From Scybalomonas sp905214925 (GTDB lineage Bacteria; Bacillota; Clostridia; Lachnospirales; Lachnospiraceae): a stretch of 64,000 nt of DNA. The stretch is taken from contig CAJMOB010000007.1 in assembly GCA_905214925.1 (NCBI GenBank), forward strand, positions 1 through 64,000. Direction: 5' to 3'. A program made the translations under genes and the position numbers. Numbering within the stretch: position 1 is the stretch's first letter; every line of letters begins with the position of its first letter. Positions 1 to 8,066 of this stretch are shown here, in pieces. The notes below the pieces were generated by a model. The model saw nothing but the letters and a program-made list of their open reading frames with translations, ran no database searches and was not told where the DNA came from.

Positions 1-310
1 CTTCATGGCTATGACTATGTTCGTGATGATGCCCTGACTCTTCATGGCTATGACTGTGGTCGTGATGATGCTCTGATTCTCCATGGCTATGTTCCTGTTC
101 TTCCTGTCCATCAATTAATACGGACATATGAGTTCCATAGATTCCACATTTTTGTACTCGTTTTGGCTTAATGGATAATCCATCAATTCCAAGATGATTC
201 ATTTTCTCTAAAAACTGTTTTTTCTGCTCTTCTTCTAATAATTCATAAAGAGCGGACATTAACATATCTCCAGCAGCTCCCATATTACATTCGATATAAA
301 GCGTTCTCAT
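1..310 (-). CDS. larC: LarC, nickel insertion protein for the nickel-pincer cofactor (N-terminal part)
   Basis: LarC (DUF111 family) is the CTP-dependent cyclometallase that inserts nickel into the pyridinium-bisthiocarboxylate mononucleotide made by LarB and LarE. Only about 103 codons are inside the window; the gene runs off the left edge. The protein opens with MRTLYIECNMGAAGDM, the typical DUF111 start, followed by a linker very rich in His, Ser and Glu (about residues 72-103, many HSH and HHH groups), a likely nickel-binding or storage stretch. Two in-frame ATGs exist (316 and 310); the AAAGGAAG motif at 318-325 sits 7 nt from the ATG at 310, so 310 is chosen. It is the last visible gene of the minus-strand lar/nickel cluster, 113 nt after larB. 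In some species larC is split by a frameshift; that part is not visible here. Confidence 0.9.
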   Translation of the reverse strand, partial: MRTLYIECNMGAAGDMLMSALYELLEEEQKKQFLEKMNHLGIDGLSIKPKRVQKCGIYGTHMSVLIDGQEEQEHSHGESEHHHDHSHSHEESGHHHEHSHSHE

Positions 311-423
311 CGTCATTCTTCCTTTCTAATTTTAATTTCATTCTTTTATCCCTATTTCGGTTATCCTTTGTCATCGGTTTTCATCATTTCTTTCTATGTA
401 TTTGTTGAAATGTTCTTACCGTT

Positions 424-1170
424 CTATAAATGATTAATCATACTTGCCAAATATCCTGCTCCAAATCCATTATCAATATTGACAACACTCACTCCACTAG
501 CACAAGAATTTAACATGGATAATAATGCGGATAATCCGCCTAAATTACTTCCATATCCAATACTCGTTGGAACGGCAATAACAGGACAGTCCACTAGCCC
601 TCCAATAACACTTGCTAAAGCACCTTCCATTCCTGCAACAGCTATAATCACTTTAGCACTCATTAACACATCTAATTGAGAGAGCAATCGATGAAGTCCT
701 GCTACTCCCACATCATAAAGGCGTACAACTTTATTACCTAACACCTCCGCAGTCAGTGCTGCCTCTTCTGCAATGGGCATATCACTTGTTCCTCCTGTTG
801 CCACCACAATAGTAGTTTCTGCGGTTATTTCACTTTTTTTTCCTACCACTCCAATACCTGATAATTCATCATAAGAAAGTTCTAACTTTTCTTTTATGTA
901 ATTTGCCTTTTCTTTTGATAGTCTTGTAATTAAAATATTAGAATTTCCCTTTTCCTTCATAGCACTTGCAATTCCTATAATCTGCTCCGCAGTTTTTCCA
1001 CTTCCAAAAATAACTTCTGGAATCCCTTGTCTTACTCCACGGTGATGATCAATTTTTGCATAGCCAAGGTCTTCGAACGGCTTCATTTTAAGTTCTAGCA
1101 CTGCTTGCTCTGGCGATACTTGTCCCTCTTTTACTTTCTGTAATAGTTCTAAAATTTTTTCTTGATCCAT
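424..1170 (-). CDS. larB: LarB, pyridinium-3,5-biscarboxylic acid mononucleotide synthase
   Basis: LarB carboxylates and hydrolyses nicotinic acid adenine dinucleotide to pyridinium-3,5-biscarboxylic acid mononucleotide, the first step of nickel-pincer cofactor synthesis; it acts in the cytoplasm. The 248-residue product has normal family length. The N-terminal half carries the LarB signature around residues 41-56 (DHHRGVRQG, then PEVIFGSGKT), and the C-terminal half is a PurE-like Rossmann domain with GGTSD at 126-130 and a Gly-rich tail. Cys223 lies where the family's substrate-activating Cys is expected (from memory of the L. plantarum enzyme). An AGAGG ribosome site precedes the ATG. It follows larE by 54 nt and precedes larC by 113 nt, on the same strand. 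Confidence 0.95.
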   Translation of the reverse strand: MDQEKILELLQKVKEGQVSPEQAVLELKMKPFEDLGYAKIDHHRGVRQGIPEVIFGSGKTAEQIIGIASAMKEKGNSNILITRLSKEKANYIKEKLELSYDELSGIGVVGKKSEITAETTIVVATGGTSDMPIAEEAALTAEVLGNKVVRLYDVGVAGLHRLLSQLDVLMSAKVIIAVAGMEGALASVIGGLVDCPVIAVPTSIGYGSNLGGLSALLSMLNSCASGVSVVNIDNGFGAGYLASMINHL

Positions 1171-1224
1171 AAAATGATTCCTCTTTCTATTATCTCTACT
1201 ATTGTTATCGAAGTTCTAATATTA

Positions 1225-1974
1225 TTATCGAAGCTCTAAATCCAATGTCACTACGTCAAAATAATTCTTCAAGTGTTTTAATACTTCTTCTCGCTTTTCC
1301 ATCAATCTTTCAAAATCTCGCTTTGTCACTTGAAGCTTTGCCCCATTGTCCTCTTTCATCACACGCACACGAAAGTCAGAAAATCCCATAGTAAATAAAC
1401 CTTTTTCGGCGTATTCTACTTTTTGTAATATTTCTTCTGTAATTGTTTTATTGGTTGGAATTCTTGTAGCAAGACACGCATAGGCTGGCTTATCCCATGT
1501 AAACAATCCCGCTTCTTTTGAACGTTTCCTTATTTCTGCCTTTGTCAAACCACATTCCCTTAATGGAGAGAGGATTCCCATCTCTTGCAATGCCTTCATC
1601 CCAGGTCTATCATCATAATCATCCGATGCATTTGTTCCATCTGCAATTTCTTCATATCCATCCTCCAATGCTAATTGTTGAATTGTTGAAAACACTGCTT
1701 GCTTACAATAATAACAACGATTTTCCGGGTTACTAGCCACTGTTTTATTTTCTAACACTGATACCTTTTTTACCGTAAACGGTACTTTTAACTGTGCAAT
1801 CATTTTTTTTGCATCTTCTAGCTCAAACTCAGGTTGAAAGGGAGACTTAATAAAATAGGCATGAACATCACATCCTGCTTCTACCGCAGAATATAATAAA
1901 TAAACAGAATCCACTCCTCCTGAAAATGCAATGGCTAATTTGTTATGTTGTTTTAAATATGTTTGTAAATCCAT
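1225..1974 (-). CDS. larE: LarE, sulfur transferase of nickel-pincer cofactor synthesis
   Basis: LarE adenylates the two carboxylates of the LarB product and replaces them with thiocarboxylates. The 249-residue protein is an ATP pyrophosphatase (PP-loop) enzyme with SGGVDS at 18-23. Cysteines 87 and 90 form CYYC, and Cys167 lies in ACLATR. In the best studied LarE a single Cys in the ACLA motif is sacrificed as sulfur donor; forms with extra cysteines are thought to hold a [4Fe-4S] cluster instead. The three Cys here fit the cluster type, which is inference. AAGGAG precedes the start. A 156-nt pyrimidine-rich gap without visible signals separates it from the upstream transporter genes, so co-transcription is plausible but not certain. 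Confidence 0.93.
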   Translation of the reverse strand: MDLQTYLKQHNKLAIAFSGGVDSVYLLYSAVEAGCDVHAYFIKSPFQPEFELEDAKKMIAQLKVPFTVKKVSVLENKTVASNPENRCYYCKQAVFSTIQQLALEDGYEEIADGTNASDDYDDRPGMKALQEMGILSPLRECGLTKAEIRKRSKEAGLFTWDKPAYACLATRIPTNKTITEEILQKVEYAEKGLFTMGFSDFRVRVMKEDNGAKLQVTKRDFERLMEKREEVLKHLKNYFDVVTLDLELR

Positions 1975-2130
1975 AGCTTCTCCTTTTTATAACTGATACT
2001 ACTTTCCTTCTTGTTACCATCATCGATTCTTACTCTTATTTACTCTCACTATTTTTATGATTGTTATGAATGCTATCCATATGGGATTATGAATGATTCG
2101 TACTCTGCTTCCATTTCTATGTTCTTCCTC

Positions 2131-2907
2131 TTAGCTCTTATAAGAGATTTGTTCCACACAGTTTAAGAGTGTTTTCGTTGCCTCTGACTTTGGGGCGTTC
2201 CATAAATCCGTTACCATTCCTTCTTCTACACATTTTCCTTTTTGTATTACCATGGCTCTTTCGCACATTTGATAAACAAGAGGTAAATCATGAGAGATAA
2301 GCATACAGGCAAATGACCTTTTTTGTCTTAATTCTAATAATAGTTCCATCATCTGCTTTTGTACAGTGGAATCTAAGGATGCTGTCATTTCATCGGCAAT
2401 CAATAAGTCTGGTTCTAACATAAGACTTCTAGCAAGTAGGACCCTTTGTAGCTGTCCCCCTGACACTTCCAATGGATAGCGATTCTTTAAAGATGATTCT
2501 AATCCAACCATGGAAAGCATTTCTTCTACTTTTTTCTTTCTTTCCTTGAAAGAACCAATTTTTCTAATATTCCATGGTTCCATAATCACTTTCTCTATTT
2601 TCATTTTCGGGTTCACCGCTGAAAATGGATTTTGAAATACCATTTGTATTTCCTTACCCAAAAACTGAATAGTACCACTGTCTTGTGGCTCGATTCCTGC
2701 TATTATTTTCCCTAACGTGGACTTCCCTGCTCCCGACTCCCCAACAATTCCATAGAACTCTCCTCTTTGTATGGTAAATGAAATTCCTTCTATTCCAGTA
2801 CGCCCCCCTCCTTTTTGTACATACTGTTTTGTTACGTTATGAACTTGTAATAAGATCTGTTCTTCTCTCTCCTCTTTCTTATCTTCTTGGTACTGTCTGT
2901 TTTCCAT
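2131..2907 (-). CDS. Opp/Nik-type ABC transporter ATP-binding protein (second ATPase)
   Basis: This is one of the two cytoplasmic ATPases of a peptide/nickel-type importer (OppF/NikE subfamily). It has Walker A (GESGAGKST), signature VSGGQLQR and Walker B ending LLIADEMTASLD. A longer reading from 2928 is open, but AAGGAG lies five nt before the internal ATG at 2907, and the upstream ATPase gene stops at 2910-2912, so 2907 is the preferred start (258 residues, MENRQYQ). The ribosome site is inside the end of the previous gene, which indicates translational coupling. Substrate is inferred to be nickel or a nickel chelate from the lar neighbours; sequence alone cannot separate this from oligopeptide transport. 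Confidence 0.88.
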   Translation of the reverse strand: MENRQYQEDKKEEREEQILLQVHNVTKQYVQKGGGRTGIEGISFTIQRGEFYGIVGESGAGKSTLGKIIAGIEPQDSGTIQFLGKEIQMVFQNPFSAVNPKMKIEKVIMEPWNIRKIGSFKERKKKVEEMLSMVGLESSLKNRYPLEVSGGQLQRVLLARSLMLEPDLLIADEMTASLDSTVQKQMMELLLELRQKRSFACMLISHDLPLVYQMCERAMVIQKGKCVEEGMVTDLWNAPKSEATKTLLNCVEQISYKS

Positions 2908-2909
2908 TT

Positions 2910-3725
2910 TCACTCCTTCCATCCCCAACTGATTGGAACGGCTTTTATTAGCTCTTTTGTCTCTTCTTCCTTTGGCTGTTCAAAAATCTCTTCTACATCT
3001 CCAAACTCCACTAACTTGCCATGGCTCATAACGCCAATCTGATCCGCCATTTTTCTTGCTACCGCTAAATCATGGGTAATAAAAAGTAACGTCATTCCTC
3101 TTTCTTTTTGTAGATTTTTTAATAGTTCTAAAATTTGAAGTTGTGTTACTACATCTAATGCTGTTGTCGGCTCATCTGCAATTAAAAGTTGTGGATTACA
3201 AGAGATTGCTGTTGCTATGGCACATCTTTGTAACATCCCTCCAGAAAACTCATCGGGATAGCTATCAAACCGTTCTTTTTCTATTCCTACCTGCTCTAGC
3301 AATGAGAGTCCATATGCTTTTGCCTCTTTTTTAGATAAGGATAAATGTCTTCTCGCTCCCTCTATTATCTGCTTTCCTACAGGAATCATCGGATGAAAAC
3401 AAGAAACTGGATCTTGTGCAATCATCGCAATCTCTTTTCCTCGGATGCTTTCTATCTGTTTTTCATTTGCTAACATCAAATCCATTCCTTTATACCGAAT
3501 CGAACCACTTACCTTATGGGCAGTCGTTGGCAAAAGATCCATAATACTTTTACAGAAAATAGATTTTCCACAGCCAGACTCCCCTACAAGAGCTAATGTC
3601 TTCCCCTGTAGGAGAGAAAGAGATAAGCCATCGAGAGCCTTTTTTTCCACTCTTTGTTTTCCTATCTTACTTGGAAAAACGATGGATAAATTCTCAACTT
3701 CTAATAATCGTTCTTTTTGTTCCAT
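2910..3725 (-). CDS. Opp/Nik-type ABC transporter ATP-binding protein (first ATPase)
   Basis: This is the 271-residue OppD/NikD-type ATPase, partner of the downstream ATPase. Walker A (GESGCGKS) is at about 48-55, the signature is FSGGMLQR and Walker B reads LLIADEPTTALD; an H-loop His follows in FITHDLA. The C-terminal extension typical of OppD (binding-protein-dependent oligopeptide region) is short. It lies in a tight minus-strand operon: binding protein, two permeases upstream, second ATPase two nt downstream. Role in nickel uptake is inferred from the larBCE genes at the end of the same gene series. Confidence 0.88.
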   Translation of the reverse strand: MEQKERLLEVENLSIVFPSKIGKQRVEKKALDGLSLSLLQGKTLALVGESGCGKSIFCKSIMDLLPTTAHKVSGSIRYKGMDLMLANEKQIESIRGKEIAMIAQDPVSCFHPMIPVGKQIIEGARRHLSLSKKEAKAYGLSLLEQVGIEKERFDSYPDEFSGGMLQRCAIATAISCNPQLLIADEPTTALDVVTQLQILELLKNLQKERGMTLLFITHDLAVARKMADQIGVMSHGKLVEFGDVEEIFEQPKEEETKELIKAVPISWGWKE

Positions 3726-3822
3726 GCTCCTACTGTACCGTTTTCTTTCCTAAAAATTCTCCTATCTTTTTATTGCCATCTTTCTTGTTATTTTTTATCC
3801 CTATTTTATTCCTATCCCTTTC

Positions 3823-5403
3823 TTACTCTATTTCCCAATCTTCGATATTCCAAAAAATTCCTACACCATGATGTCCAAGAAGTGTATCTTCTGTAATTCC
3901 TGTAATCGGACGGCTGCTCACATAAATAGCATCTACATAGGCAAGAAATGTATAAGGTAAATCTTTTGCTAACTCTTCTTGGAACTTATTATAATAGTTC
4001 TTTCTCTCTTCCTCATTATCGGTTCTTCTGGCCTTTAACAGCCATTGATCGACCATCTCATTGGAATAACCGCTATAATTGGCCCCTTTGTTCGTTCCAA
4101 ACACTTTATAAGTGTGATCATCGGGATCAAATGGACTTCCCCAACCAATTAAATAAGCCTCTTGTCCTTCCCAATCCACATTTGCCTCTACGGCCACATT
4201 TACATCCGCACCGATTTCTCGCAGTTGCTGGGCACAGATCGTTGCCATATCAATTCGAACTTGATCGCCTTCTCCACAAGTAATGGTAAAAGCTAGCCGA
4301 TCGCCATCTTTTTCATACACGCCATCTTTTTTTATCCACCCAGCCTGTTCTAACATCTCTTGTGTCTTTTTTGGATCATAGGAATACTTATTGATTTTAT
4401 CATTGTTATAAGGACCCATTTGCAAAGGAGAATAAGCAATGGTTCCTTCTCCTAATAGCACCGTATCAATAATGGCTTGTCGATCAATGGCATAACTTAA
4501 AGCATTGACTACTTCACGGTGTTTTTGAAAAAATGGATGTTTAAAATTATAAAGAATCCCGCGATAATCCGCTGTTTTCCTATCATAAATGGTATATCCA
4601 TCTTTTCCATTTAGTGTCTTTGCATCCTTTGGAGAAATTTGTGCAAGATCTAACTCTCCTGATTGAAGCTGCATGGCTCTCACTTTCTCATCAGGTACAA
4701 TTTTAAATATCACCGTTTCAATCTTTGGCTCTTTCCCATAATAATTTTCATTTTTTTCTAACTCTATGTATTGCCCTACTTCCCATTTTGTTAAACGATA
4801 AGGCCCTGTTCCAATGGGATTTTGGTTAAATTCATCTGTCGTAATATCTTTTCCCTCTAACAGGTGTTTTGGCAAAATACCTACCGTCATATAATCAAGC
4901 ATCGCTACGTTTTTGTCACTTAACTTTATCACAATGGTATTCTCATCTGGGATTTGAATCTCTTCGATATCCTCATAATTGGATGCAATTTCCGATACAT
5001 TCTCAGGGTTCATAATCGTTTCTAATGTAAACTTTACATCTTCTGCCGTAAAAGGCTCTCCATCTTGCCATAACACATCCTCTCGTAAATGAAAGGTATA
5101 CTCGTTTGTTTTCTCATTAAAATCCCAACTCTTTGCTAAGTCAGCAACGACTTCATTGTTTTCATTATGAGCGGTAAGTCCTGAGAAAATCAAAGAATTA
5201 ATCTCTCCATGCTCATATAGCGCTGGATTAATACTTGTGTAATCGGTACTGCCATATACTAGCGTATTCAGTCTCCCTTCTTGTCCTTTCTCACCGTTTT
5301 TTTTACCTTCTGAACGAGCACTGCCACAACCTGTCATCACAATCGCTAATAAAATAGTAAGTGCACTTATCCATCTCTTTTTTATTTTCTTTTTTCTTAT
5401 CAT
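3823..5403 (-). CDS. ABC transporter substrate-binding lipoprotein (SBP_bac_5), putative nickel binder
   Basis: The 526-residue protein belongs to the extracellular solute-binding family 5 (peptide/nickel). A basic N-terminus, a hydrophobic stretch at 12-24 and lipobox VMTGC with Cys26 show a lipoprotein held on the outer face of the membrane. Family hallmarks include VYGSTDYTSINPALY near the mature N-terminus, the long DVLWQDGEPFTAEDVKFT segment and QNPIGTGPY. It sits between the permease and ATPase genes, with about 100 nt to the next gene. It would deliver ligand to the two permeases. Nickel or a nickel-histidine type chelate is inferred only from linkage to lar genes; a peptide ligand remains possible. 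Confidence 0.85.
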   Translation of the reverse strand: MIRKKKIKKRWISALTILLAIVMTGCGSARSEGKKNGEKGQEGRLNTLVYGSTDYTSINPALYEHGEINSLIFSGLTAHNENNEVVADLAKSWDFNEKTNEYTFHLREDVLWQDGEPFTAEDVKFTLETIMNPENVSEIASNYEDIEEIQIPDENTIVIKLSDKNVAMLDYMTVGILPKHLLEGKDITTDEFNQNPIGTGPYRLTKWEVGQYIELEKNENYYGKEPKIETVIFKIVPDEKVRAMQLQSGELDLAQISPKDAKTLNGKDGYTIYDRKTADYRGILYNFKHPFFQKHREVVNALSYAIDRQAIIDTVLLGEGTIAYSPLQMGPYNNDKINKYSYDPKKTQEMLEQAGWIKKDGVYEKDGDRLAFTITCGEGDQVRIDMATICAQQLREIGADVNVAVEANVDWEGQEAYLIGWGSPFDPDDHTYKVFGTNKGANYSGYSNEMVDQWLLKARRTDNEEERKNYYNKFQEELAKDLPYTFLAYVDAIYVSSRPITGITEDTLLGHHGVGIFWNIEDWEIE

Positions 5404-5428
5404 TTCATTCCTCCTACTACTTCTATCT

Positions 5429-6286
5429 TTAAAACTTCTTTCTTATCTTCCTGTTACGTTCATAAGATAAATTACTACATTTCGTAATCGTCTCCTCTCT
5501 AAAATAATTTCCAATCGCCGTAATACATAAAATAACAACAATTAAAAAGAACCCTGGAATTACAATGAGCCACCATTCATTTGCCAATAATGCTTGATCC
5601 CCACGGGAAAGCATCGTTCCCCATGATACTTGTTCAATGGGAAGTCCAATTCCTAAAAAACTCAATGTGGCTTCTGAGGCAATGGCAGATCCAATATTCG
5701 TTATCATCATAAAGAGAATGGATGGTAACACATTGGGAAGAAAATGGACACGCAATAAATAAAAGAAACTTGCTCCTGTTTGTTTCGCAATTAAAACATA
5801 ATTTTCCTTTCTCAGCTGGCGAACTTCCGTACGAATCATCTTGGCCATAGCAAACCAACTGGTAAGACCGATAGTTATCGTAATAGAAAGAATCGAATGA
5901 TTGCTCATCACCGCTTGTAAAAATAAAACAAGTAAAATAGACGGAATACTTAATACAAGATCCAATACTTTCATTAGAAAATGATCGAGCCACTTGCTAG
6001 AAAATCCACTGATCCCTCCATACAAAATTGCAATTACAAATGAAAGGAGAGCGGAAAGAAAACCGATCAGCAAAGAAACTCTTCCCCCATACCATATCAT
6101 AGAAAATACATCTCGTCCCATCGTATCCGTTCCAAAGAAAAATTCACGACTTGGTGGTTCTCCAATATGTTCTAAGTTCAAATAAAGAGGATCATGGTTC
6201 ATAATCCATTCTGAGCAGACACAACTAATGCAAATGATACATAATACAATGGCAGAAATGATTGGAAACTTCTTGTCTTCTTTCAT
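5429..6286 (-). CDS. Opp/Nik-type ABC transporter permease (C subunit)
   Basis: This 285-residue integral membrane protein is the OppC/NikC-type permease. It shows an N-terminal membrane segment, the family motif HIGEPPSREFFFGTDTMGRDVFS (partial quote: FFGTDTMGRDVFS) before the core, and about five further hydrophobic helices with the permease-ATPase coupling region around EASFLGIGLP-like text (here EATLSFLGIGLP, about residue 200). It starts four nt after the B-subunit gene ends and is followed 25 nt later by the binding-protein gene, so the three are one transcription unit. Ligand assignment to nickel is by context only. Confidence 0.87.
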   Translation of the reverse strand: MKEDKKFPIISAIVLCIICISCVCSEWIMNHDPLYLNLEHIGEPPSREFFFGTDTMGRDVFSMIWYGGRVSLLIGFLSALLSFVIAILYGGISGFSSKWLDHFLMKVLDLVLSIPSILLVLFLQAVMSNHSILSITITIGLTSWFAMAKMIRTEVRQLRKENYVLIAKQTGASFFYLLRVHFLPNVLPSILFMMITNIGSAIASEATLSFLGIGLPIEQVSWGTMLSRGDQALLANEWWLIVIPGFFLIVVILCITAIGNYFREETITKCSNLSYERNRKIRKKF

Positions 6287-6290
6287 CGTC

Positions 6291-7268
6291 TCACTCCCTT
6301 CTCATCCTGTGATCGATACATTCCGATAAAACCTTTGCTATCATACTGGATACTAATACAAAAAATGCGGTTATTATCGTTAGCATCATGAGTAAATTGT
6401 AATCATGATATTTTGCACTCTCAAAACAAAGAGTTCCAAGCCCTGGATAAGAAAATACTTTCTCAACAATATAAGTTCCGCCTAAAATATGAGGAACGGA
6501 TAATGCCATTAAGCTAAGATAAGAAGGCATTGCTCCTCTTACACAATGAAAGACCAATACCCTCCATCTTGGAATCCCTTTTCCTAGCGCAAACGTCACA
6601 TATCCTTTTCTTGTTTCCTCGATCAATCGATTTCTGAGCAAATAGGCATAATACCAAAGATGCTCCAATATTAAAACGACAAGAGGCAATACTAAATGAA
6701 GGAATATATCTTTTCCCGTTCTTTCGCCTCCTGCTGTATAAGCTCCACTAGAAGGAAACCACTTTAGATTCACAGAAAAAATTAAAATAAAAAGGAGCGC
6801 TAACCAAAACGAGGGAATACAAGTAGAAATCGTACCTACTTTACATAAAAAGCGATCCAATAACGATTGCTCATAATAAACACAAAAAATTGCCAAAAGA
6901 AATGCCAGTAAAAAAGTAAGCATATAAGCACTGCCTGCTAGCAATATCGTATTTCCAATGACACCTTTTATTACCTTCATAACTGGCTGTTTATATTGAT
7001 AAGAGATTCCTACCTCCCCTTTCATAACACCTTTGACCCACAGGCTATATTGTTTGATAAAAGGCTCATTGATCCCTAATTTCTCTATGGCTCTTTGCCG
7101 TTCCTCCATGGTCATCCGATCGATGCGATCTCCAGAATAAGCCCTAAGCGGATCTCCCGGAGCCATTCTCGCCATAAAAAATACAAGAAAGGAAAGAAGA
7201 AATAGGAATCCAATCATTTTCACTCCATTTCGAAATACCTTCACTCCATACCGCTTCCATTGGTTCAT
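6291..7268 (-). CDS. Opp/Nik-type ABC transporter permease (B subunit)
   Basis: This 325-residue membrane protein is the OppB/NikB-type permease. It has an N-terminal helix (about 15-33), the conserved MAPGDPLRAYSG segment (APGDP), a large external loop, then about five helices, ending with the coupling region GTYIVEKVFSYPGLG near residue 265-280. GGAG precedes the ATG at 7268. It is the first transporter gene after a strong intrinsic terminator at 7321-7368, only 53 nt away, so its expression must come either from read-through of the DUF3842 transcript or from a promoter overlapping the hairpin. See the separate note on possible attenuation. Confidence 0.87.
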   Translation of the reverse strand: MNQWKRYGVKVFRNGVKMIGFLFLLSFLVFFMARMAPGDPLRAYSGDRIDRMTMEERQRAIEKLGINEPFIKQYSLWVKGVMKGEVGISYQYKQPVMKVIKGVIGNTILLAGSAYMLTFLLAFLLAIFCVYYEQSLLDRFLCKVGTISTCIPSFWLALLFILIFSVNLKWFPSSGAYTAGGERTGKDIFLHLVLPLVVLILEHLWYYAYLLRNRLIEETRKGYVTFALGKGIPRWRVLVFHCVRGAMPSYLSLMALSVPHILGGTYIVEKVFSYPGLGTLCFESAKYHDYNLLMMLTIITAFFVLVSSMIAKVLSECIDHRMRRE

Positions 7269-7320
7269 ACTTTTGTCTCCTTTTTCTAGTCATATTTTTT
7301 TGCAATAGGTCTTTCCTATG

Positions 7321-7368
7321 AAAGAAAAAAAGATCATAAAAATTCCACGTTTAGAATCTTCATGATCT
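7321..7368 (-). terminator. Strong intrinsic terminator between DUF3842 gene and permease gene, possible attenuator
   Basis: Read on the minus strand, 7368-7354 can pair with 7345-7331 as a 15-bp stem including two G-U pairs, followed directly by a run of U with one C (7330-7321). It ends the DUF3842 transcript or acts as an attenuator for the transporter operon 53 nt downstream. A smaller hairpin with CTTTTGC and GCAAAAG arms lies about 85 nt upstream of it. Confidence 0.85.
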
Positions 7369-7487
7369 CTATTATTTCTATTTTCTATTTTCATCTAAAT
7401 TTTAGTTTTCAATTTGATTTGAATTTTAACTTTTCATTTTTATCAAGCGATTCTTCCTTTTGCTCTTGCAAAAGATAAGCTAATCTT

Positions 7488-7910
7488 TTAGCTCATTTCT
7501 TCTTGTTCTAACCGCTGTTTTATCATTTCTACTGCTTGTTCTACATACTTTCCAACGGACATTTCTTGAACACCTGCTACTTTTACGGAACATCTTGCCA
7601 CAGGAATAAGTATTTTCTCCGCTTCACTACTTGTAATGGCCTCTGCCATTTCTTTTGTAATCTCACCCATCAATCCGTTAGCCACAATGATTCCAATCGG
7701 CCCTGTAATAATCTTAGCATTTTTACAATTATACACAATGGCATTTTCTCCTGTGACTCCTAGATCAGCCCCTGCCTTTAGCATATTGGAGGTAGCAATG
7801 GAATGAACACCGATGGCAAGGATTTCTTCCTTTGGAAGTTTCTTTTTCAATTGTTCTACAAGGCTTTTTCCAATGCCTCCCCCTTGTCCATCGATAACAA
7901 CGATTCTCAT
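7488..7910 (-). CDS. DUF3842 family protein
   Basis: The 140-residue protein matches the DUF3842 family as I know it: MRIVVIDGQGGGIG at the N-terminus gives a Rossmann-like beta-loop-alpha with a Gly-rich loop, followed by GVHSIATSNMLKAGADLGVTGENA and a conserved VYNCKNAKIITGPIGI segment with Cys62. No function is established. A near-consensus promoter lies upstream (8005-8034). Its place at the head of a nickel importer and Lar gene series suggests a role tied to nickel or the nickel-pincer cofactor, for example nucleotide or metal sensing; that is inference. A strong terminator after it argues that it may also be expressed alone. Confidence 0.8.
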   Translation of the reverse strand: MRIVVIDGQGGGIGKSLVEQLKKKLPKEEILAIGVHSIATSNMLKAGADLGVTGENAIVYNCKNAKIITGPIGIIVANGLMGEITKEMAEAITSSEAEKILIPVARCSVKVAGVQEMSVGKYVEQAVEMIKQRLEQEEMS

Positions 7911-7977
7911 GTTCCCTCTCCGTCTCTCTACTATCCTATTGGATCATTATTATGTTTAGTCAAACTTTCTAAATTGT

Positions 7978-8034
7978 GAATACTCTTGTATTCGTATTGT
8001 GACTATTATATCAATAATTTCTTTCCTTTGTCAA
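7978..8034 (-). promoter_or_regulatory. Consensus promoter for the DUF3842/nickel operon with a dyad downstream
   Basis: On the minus strand TTGACA is at 8034-8029 and TATAAT at 8010-8005, spaced 18 nt. A dyad with arms GAATAC and GTATTC (7978-7993) lies about 12-27 nt past the -10 box, and TCACAAT occurs twice around it. The position suits a repressor operator; the regulator is unknown. Confidence 0.75.
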
Positions 8035-8066
8035 ATTATCATAGGGATAGGAAACTTCATCTATGT

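Noticed and set aside
1..100. CATGGCTATG-type tandem repeat at the left edge
   Set aside because: It encodes the His/Ser/Glu-rich linker of LarC and is not a CRISPR array or intergenic repeat.
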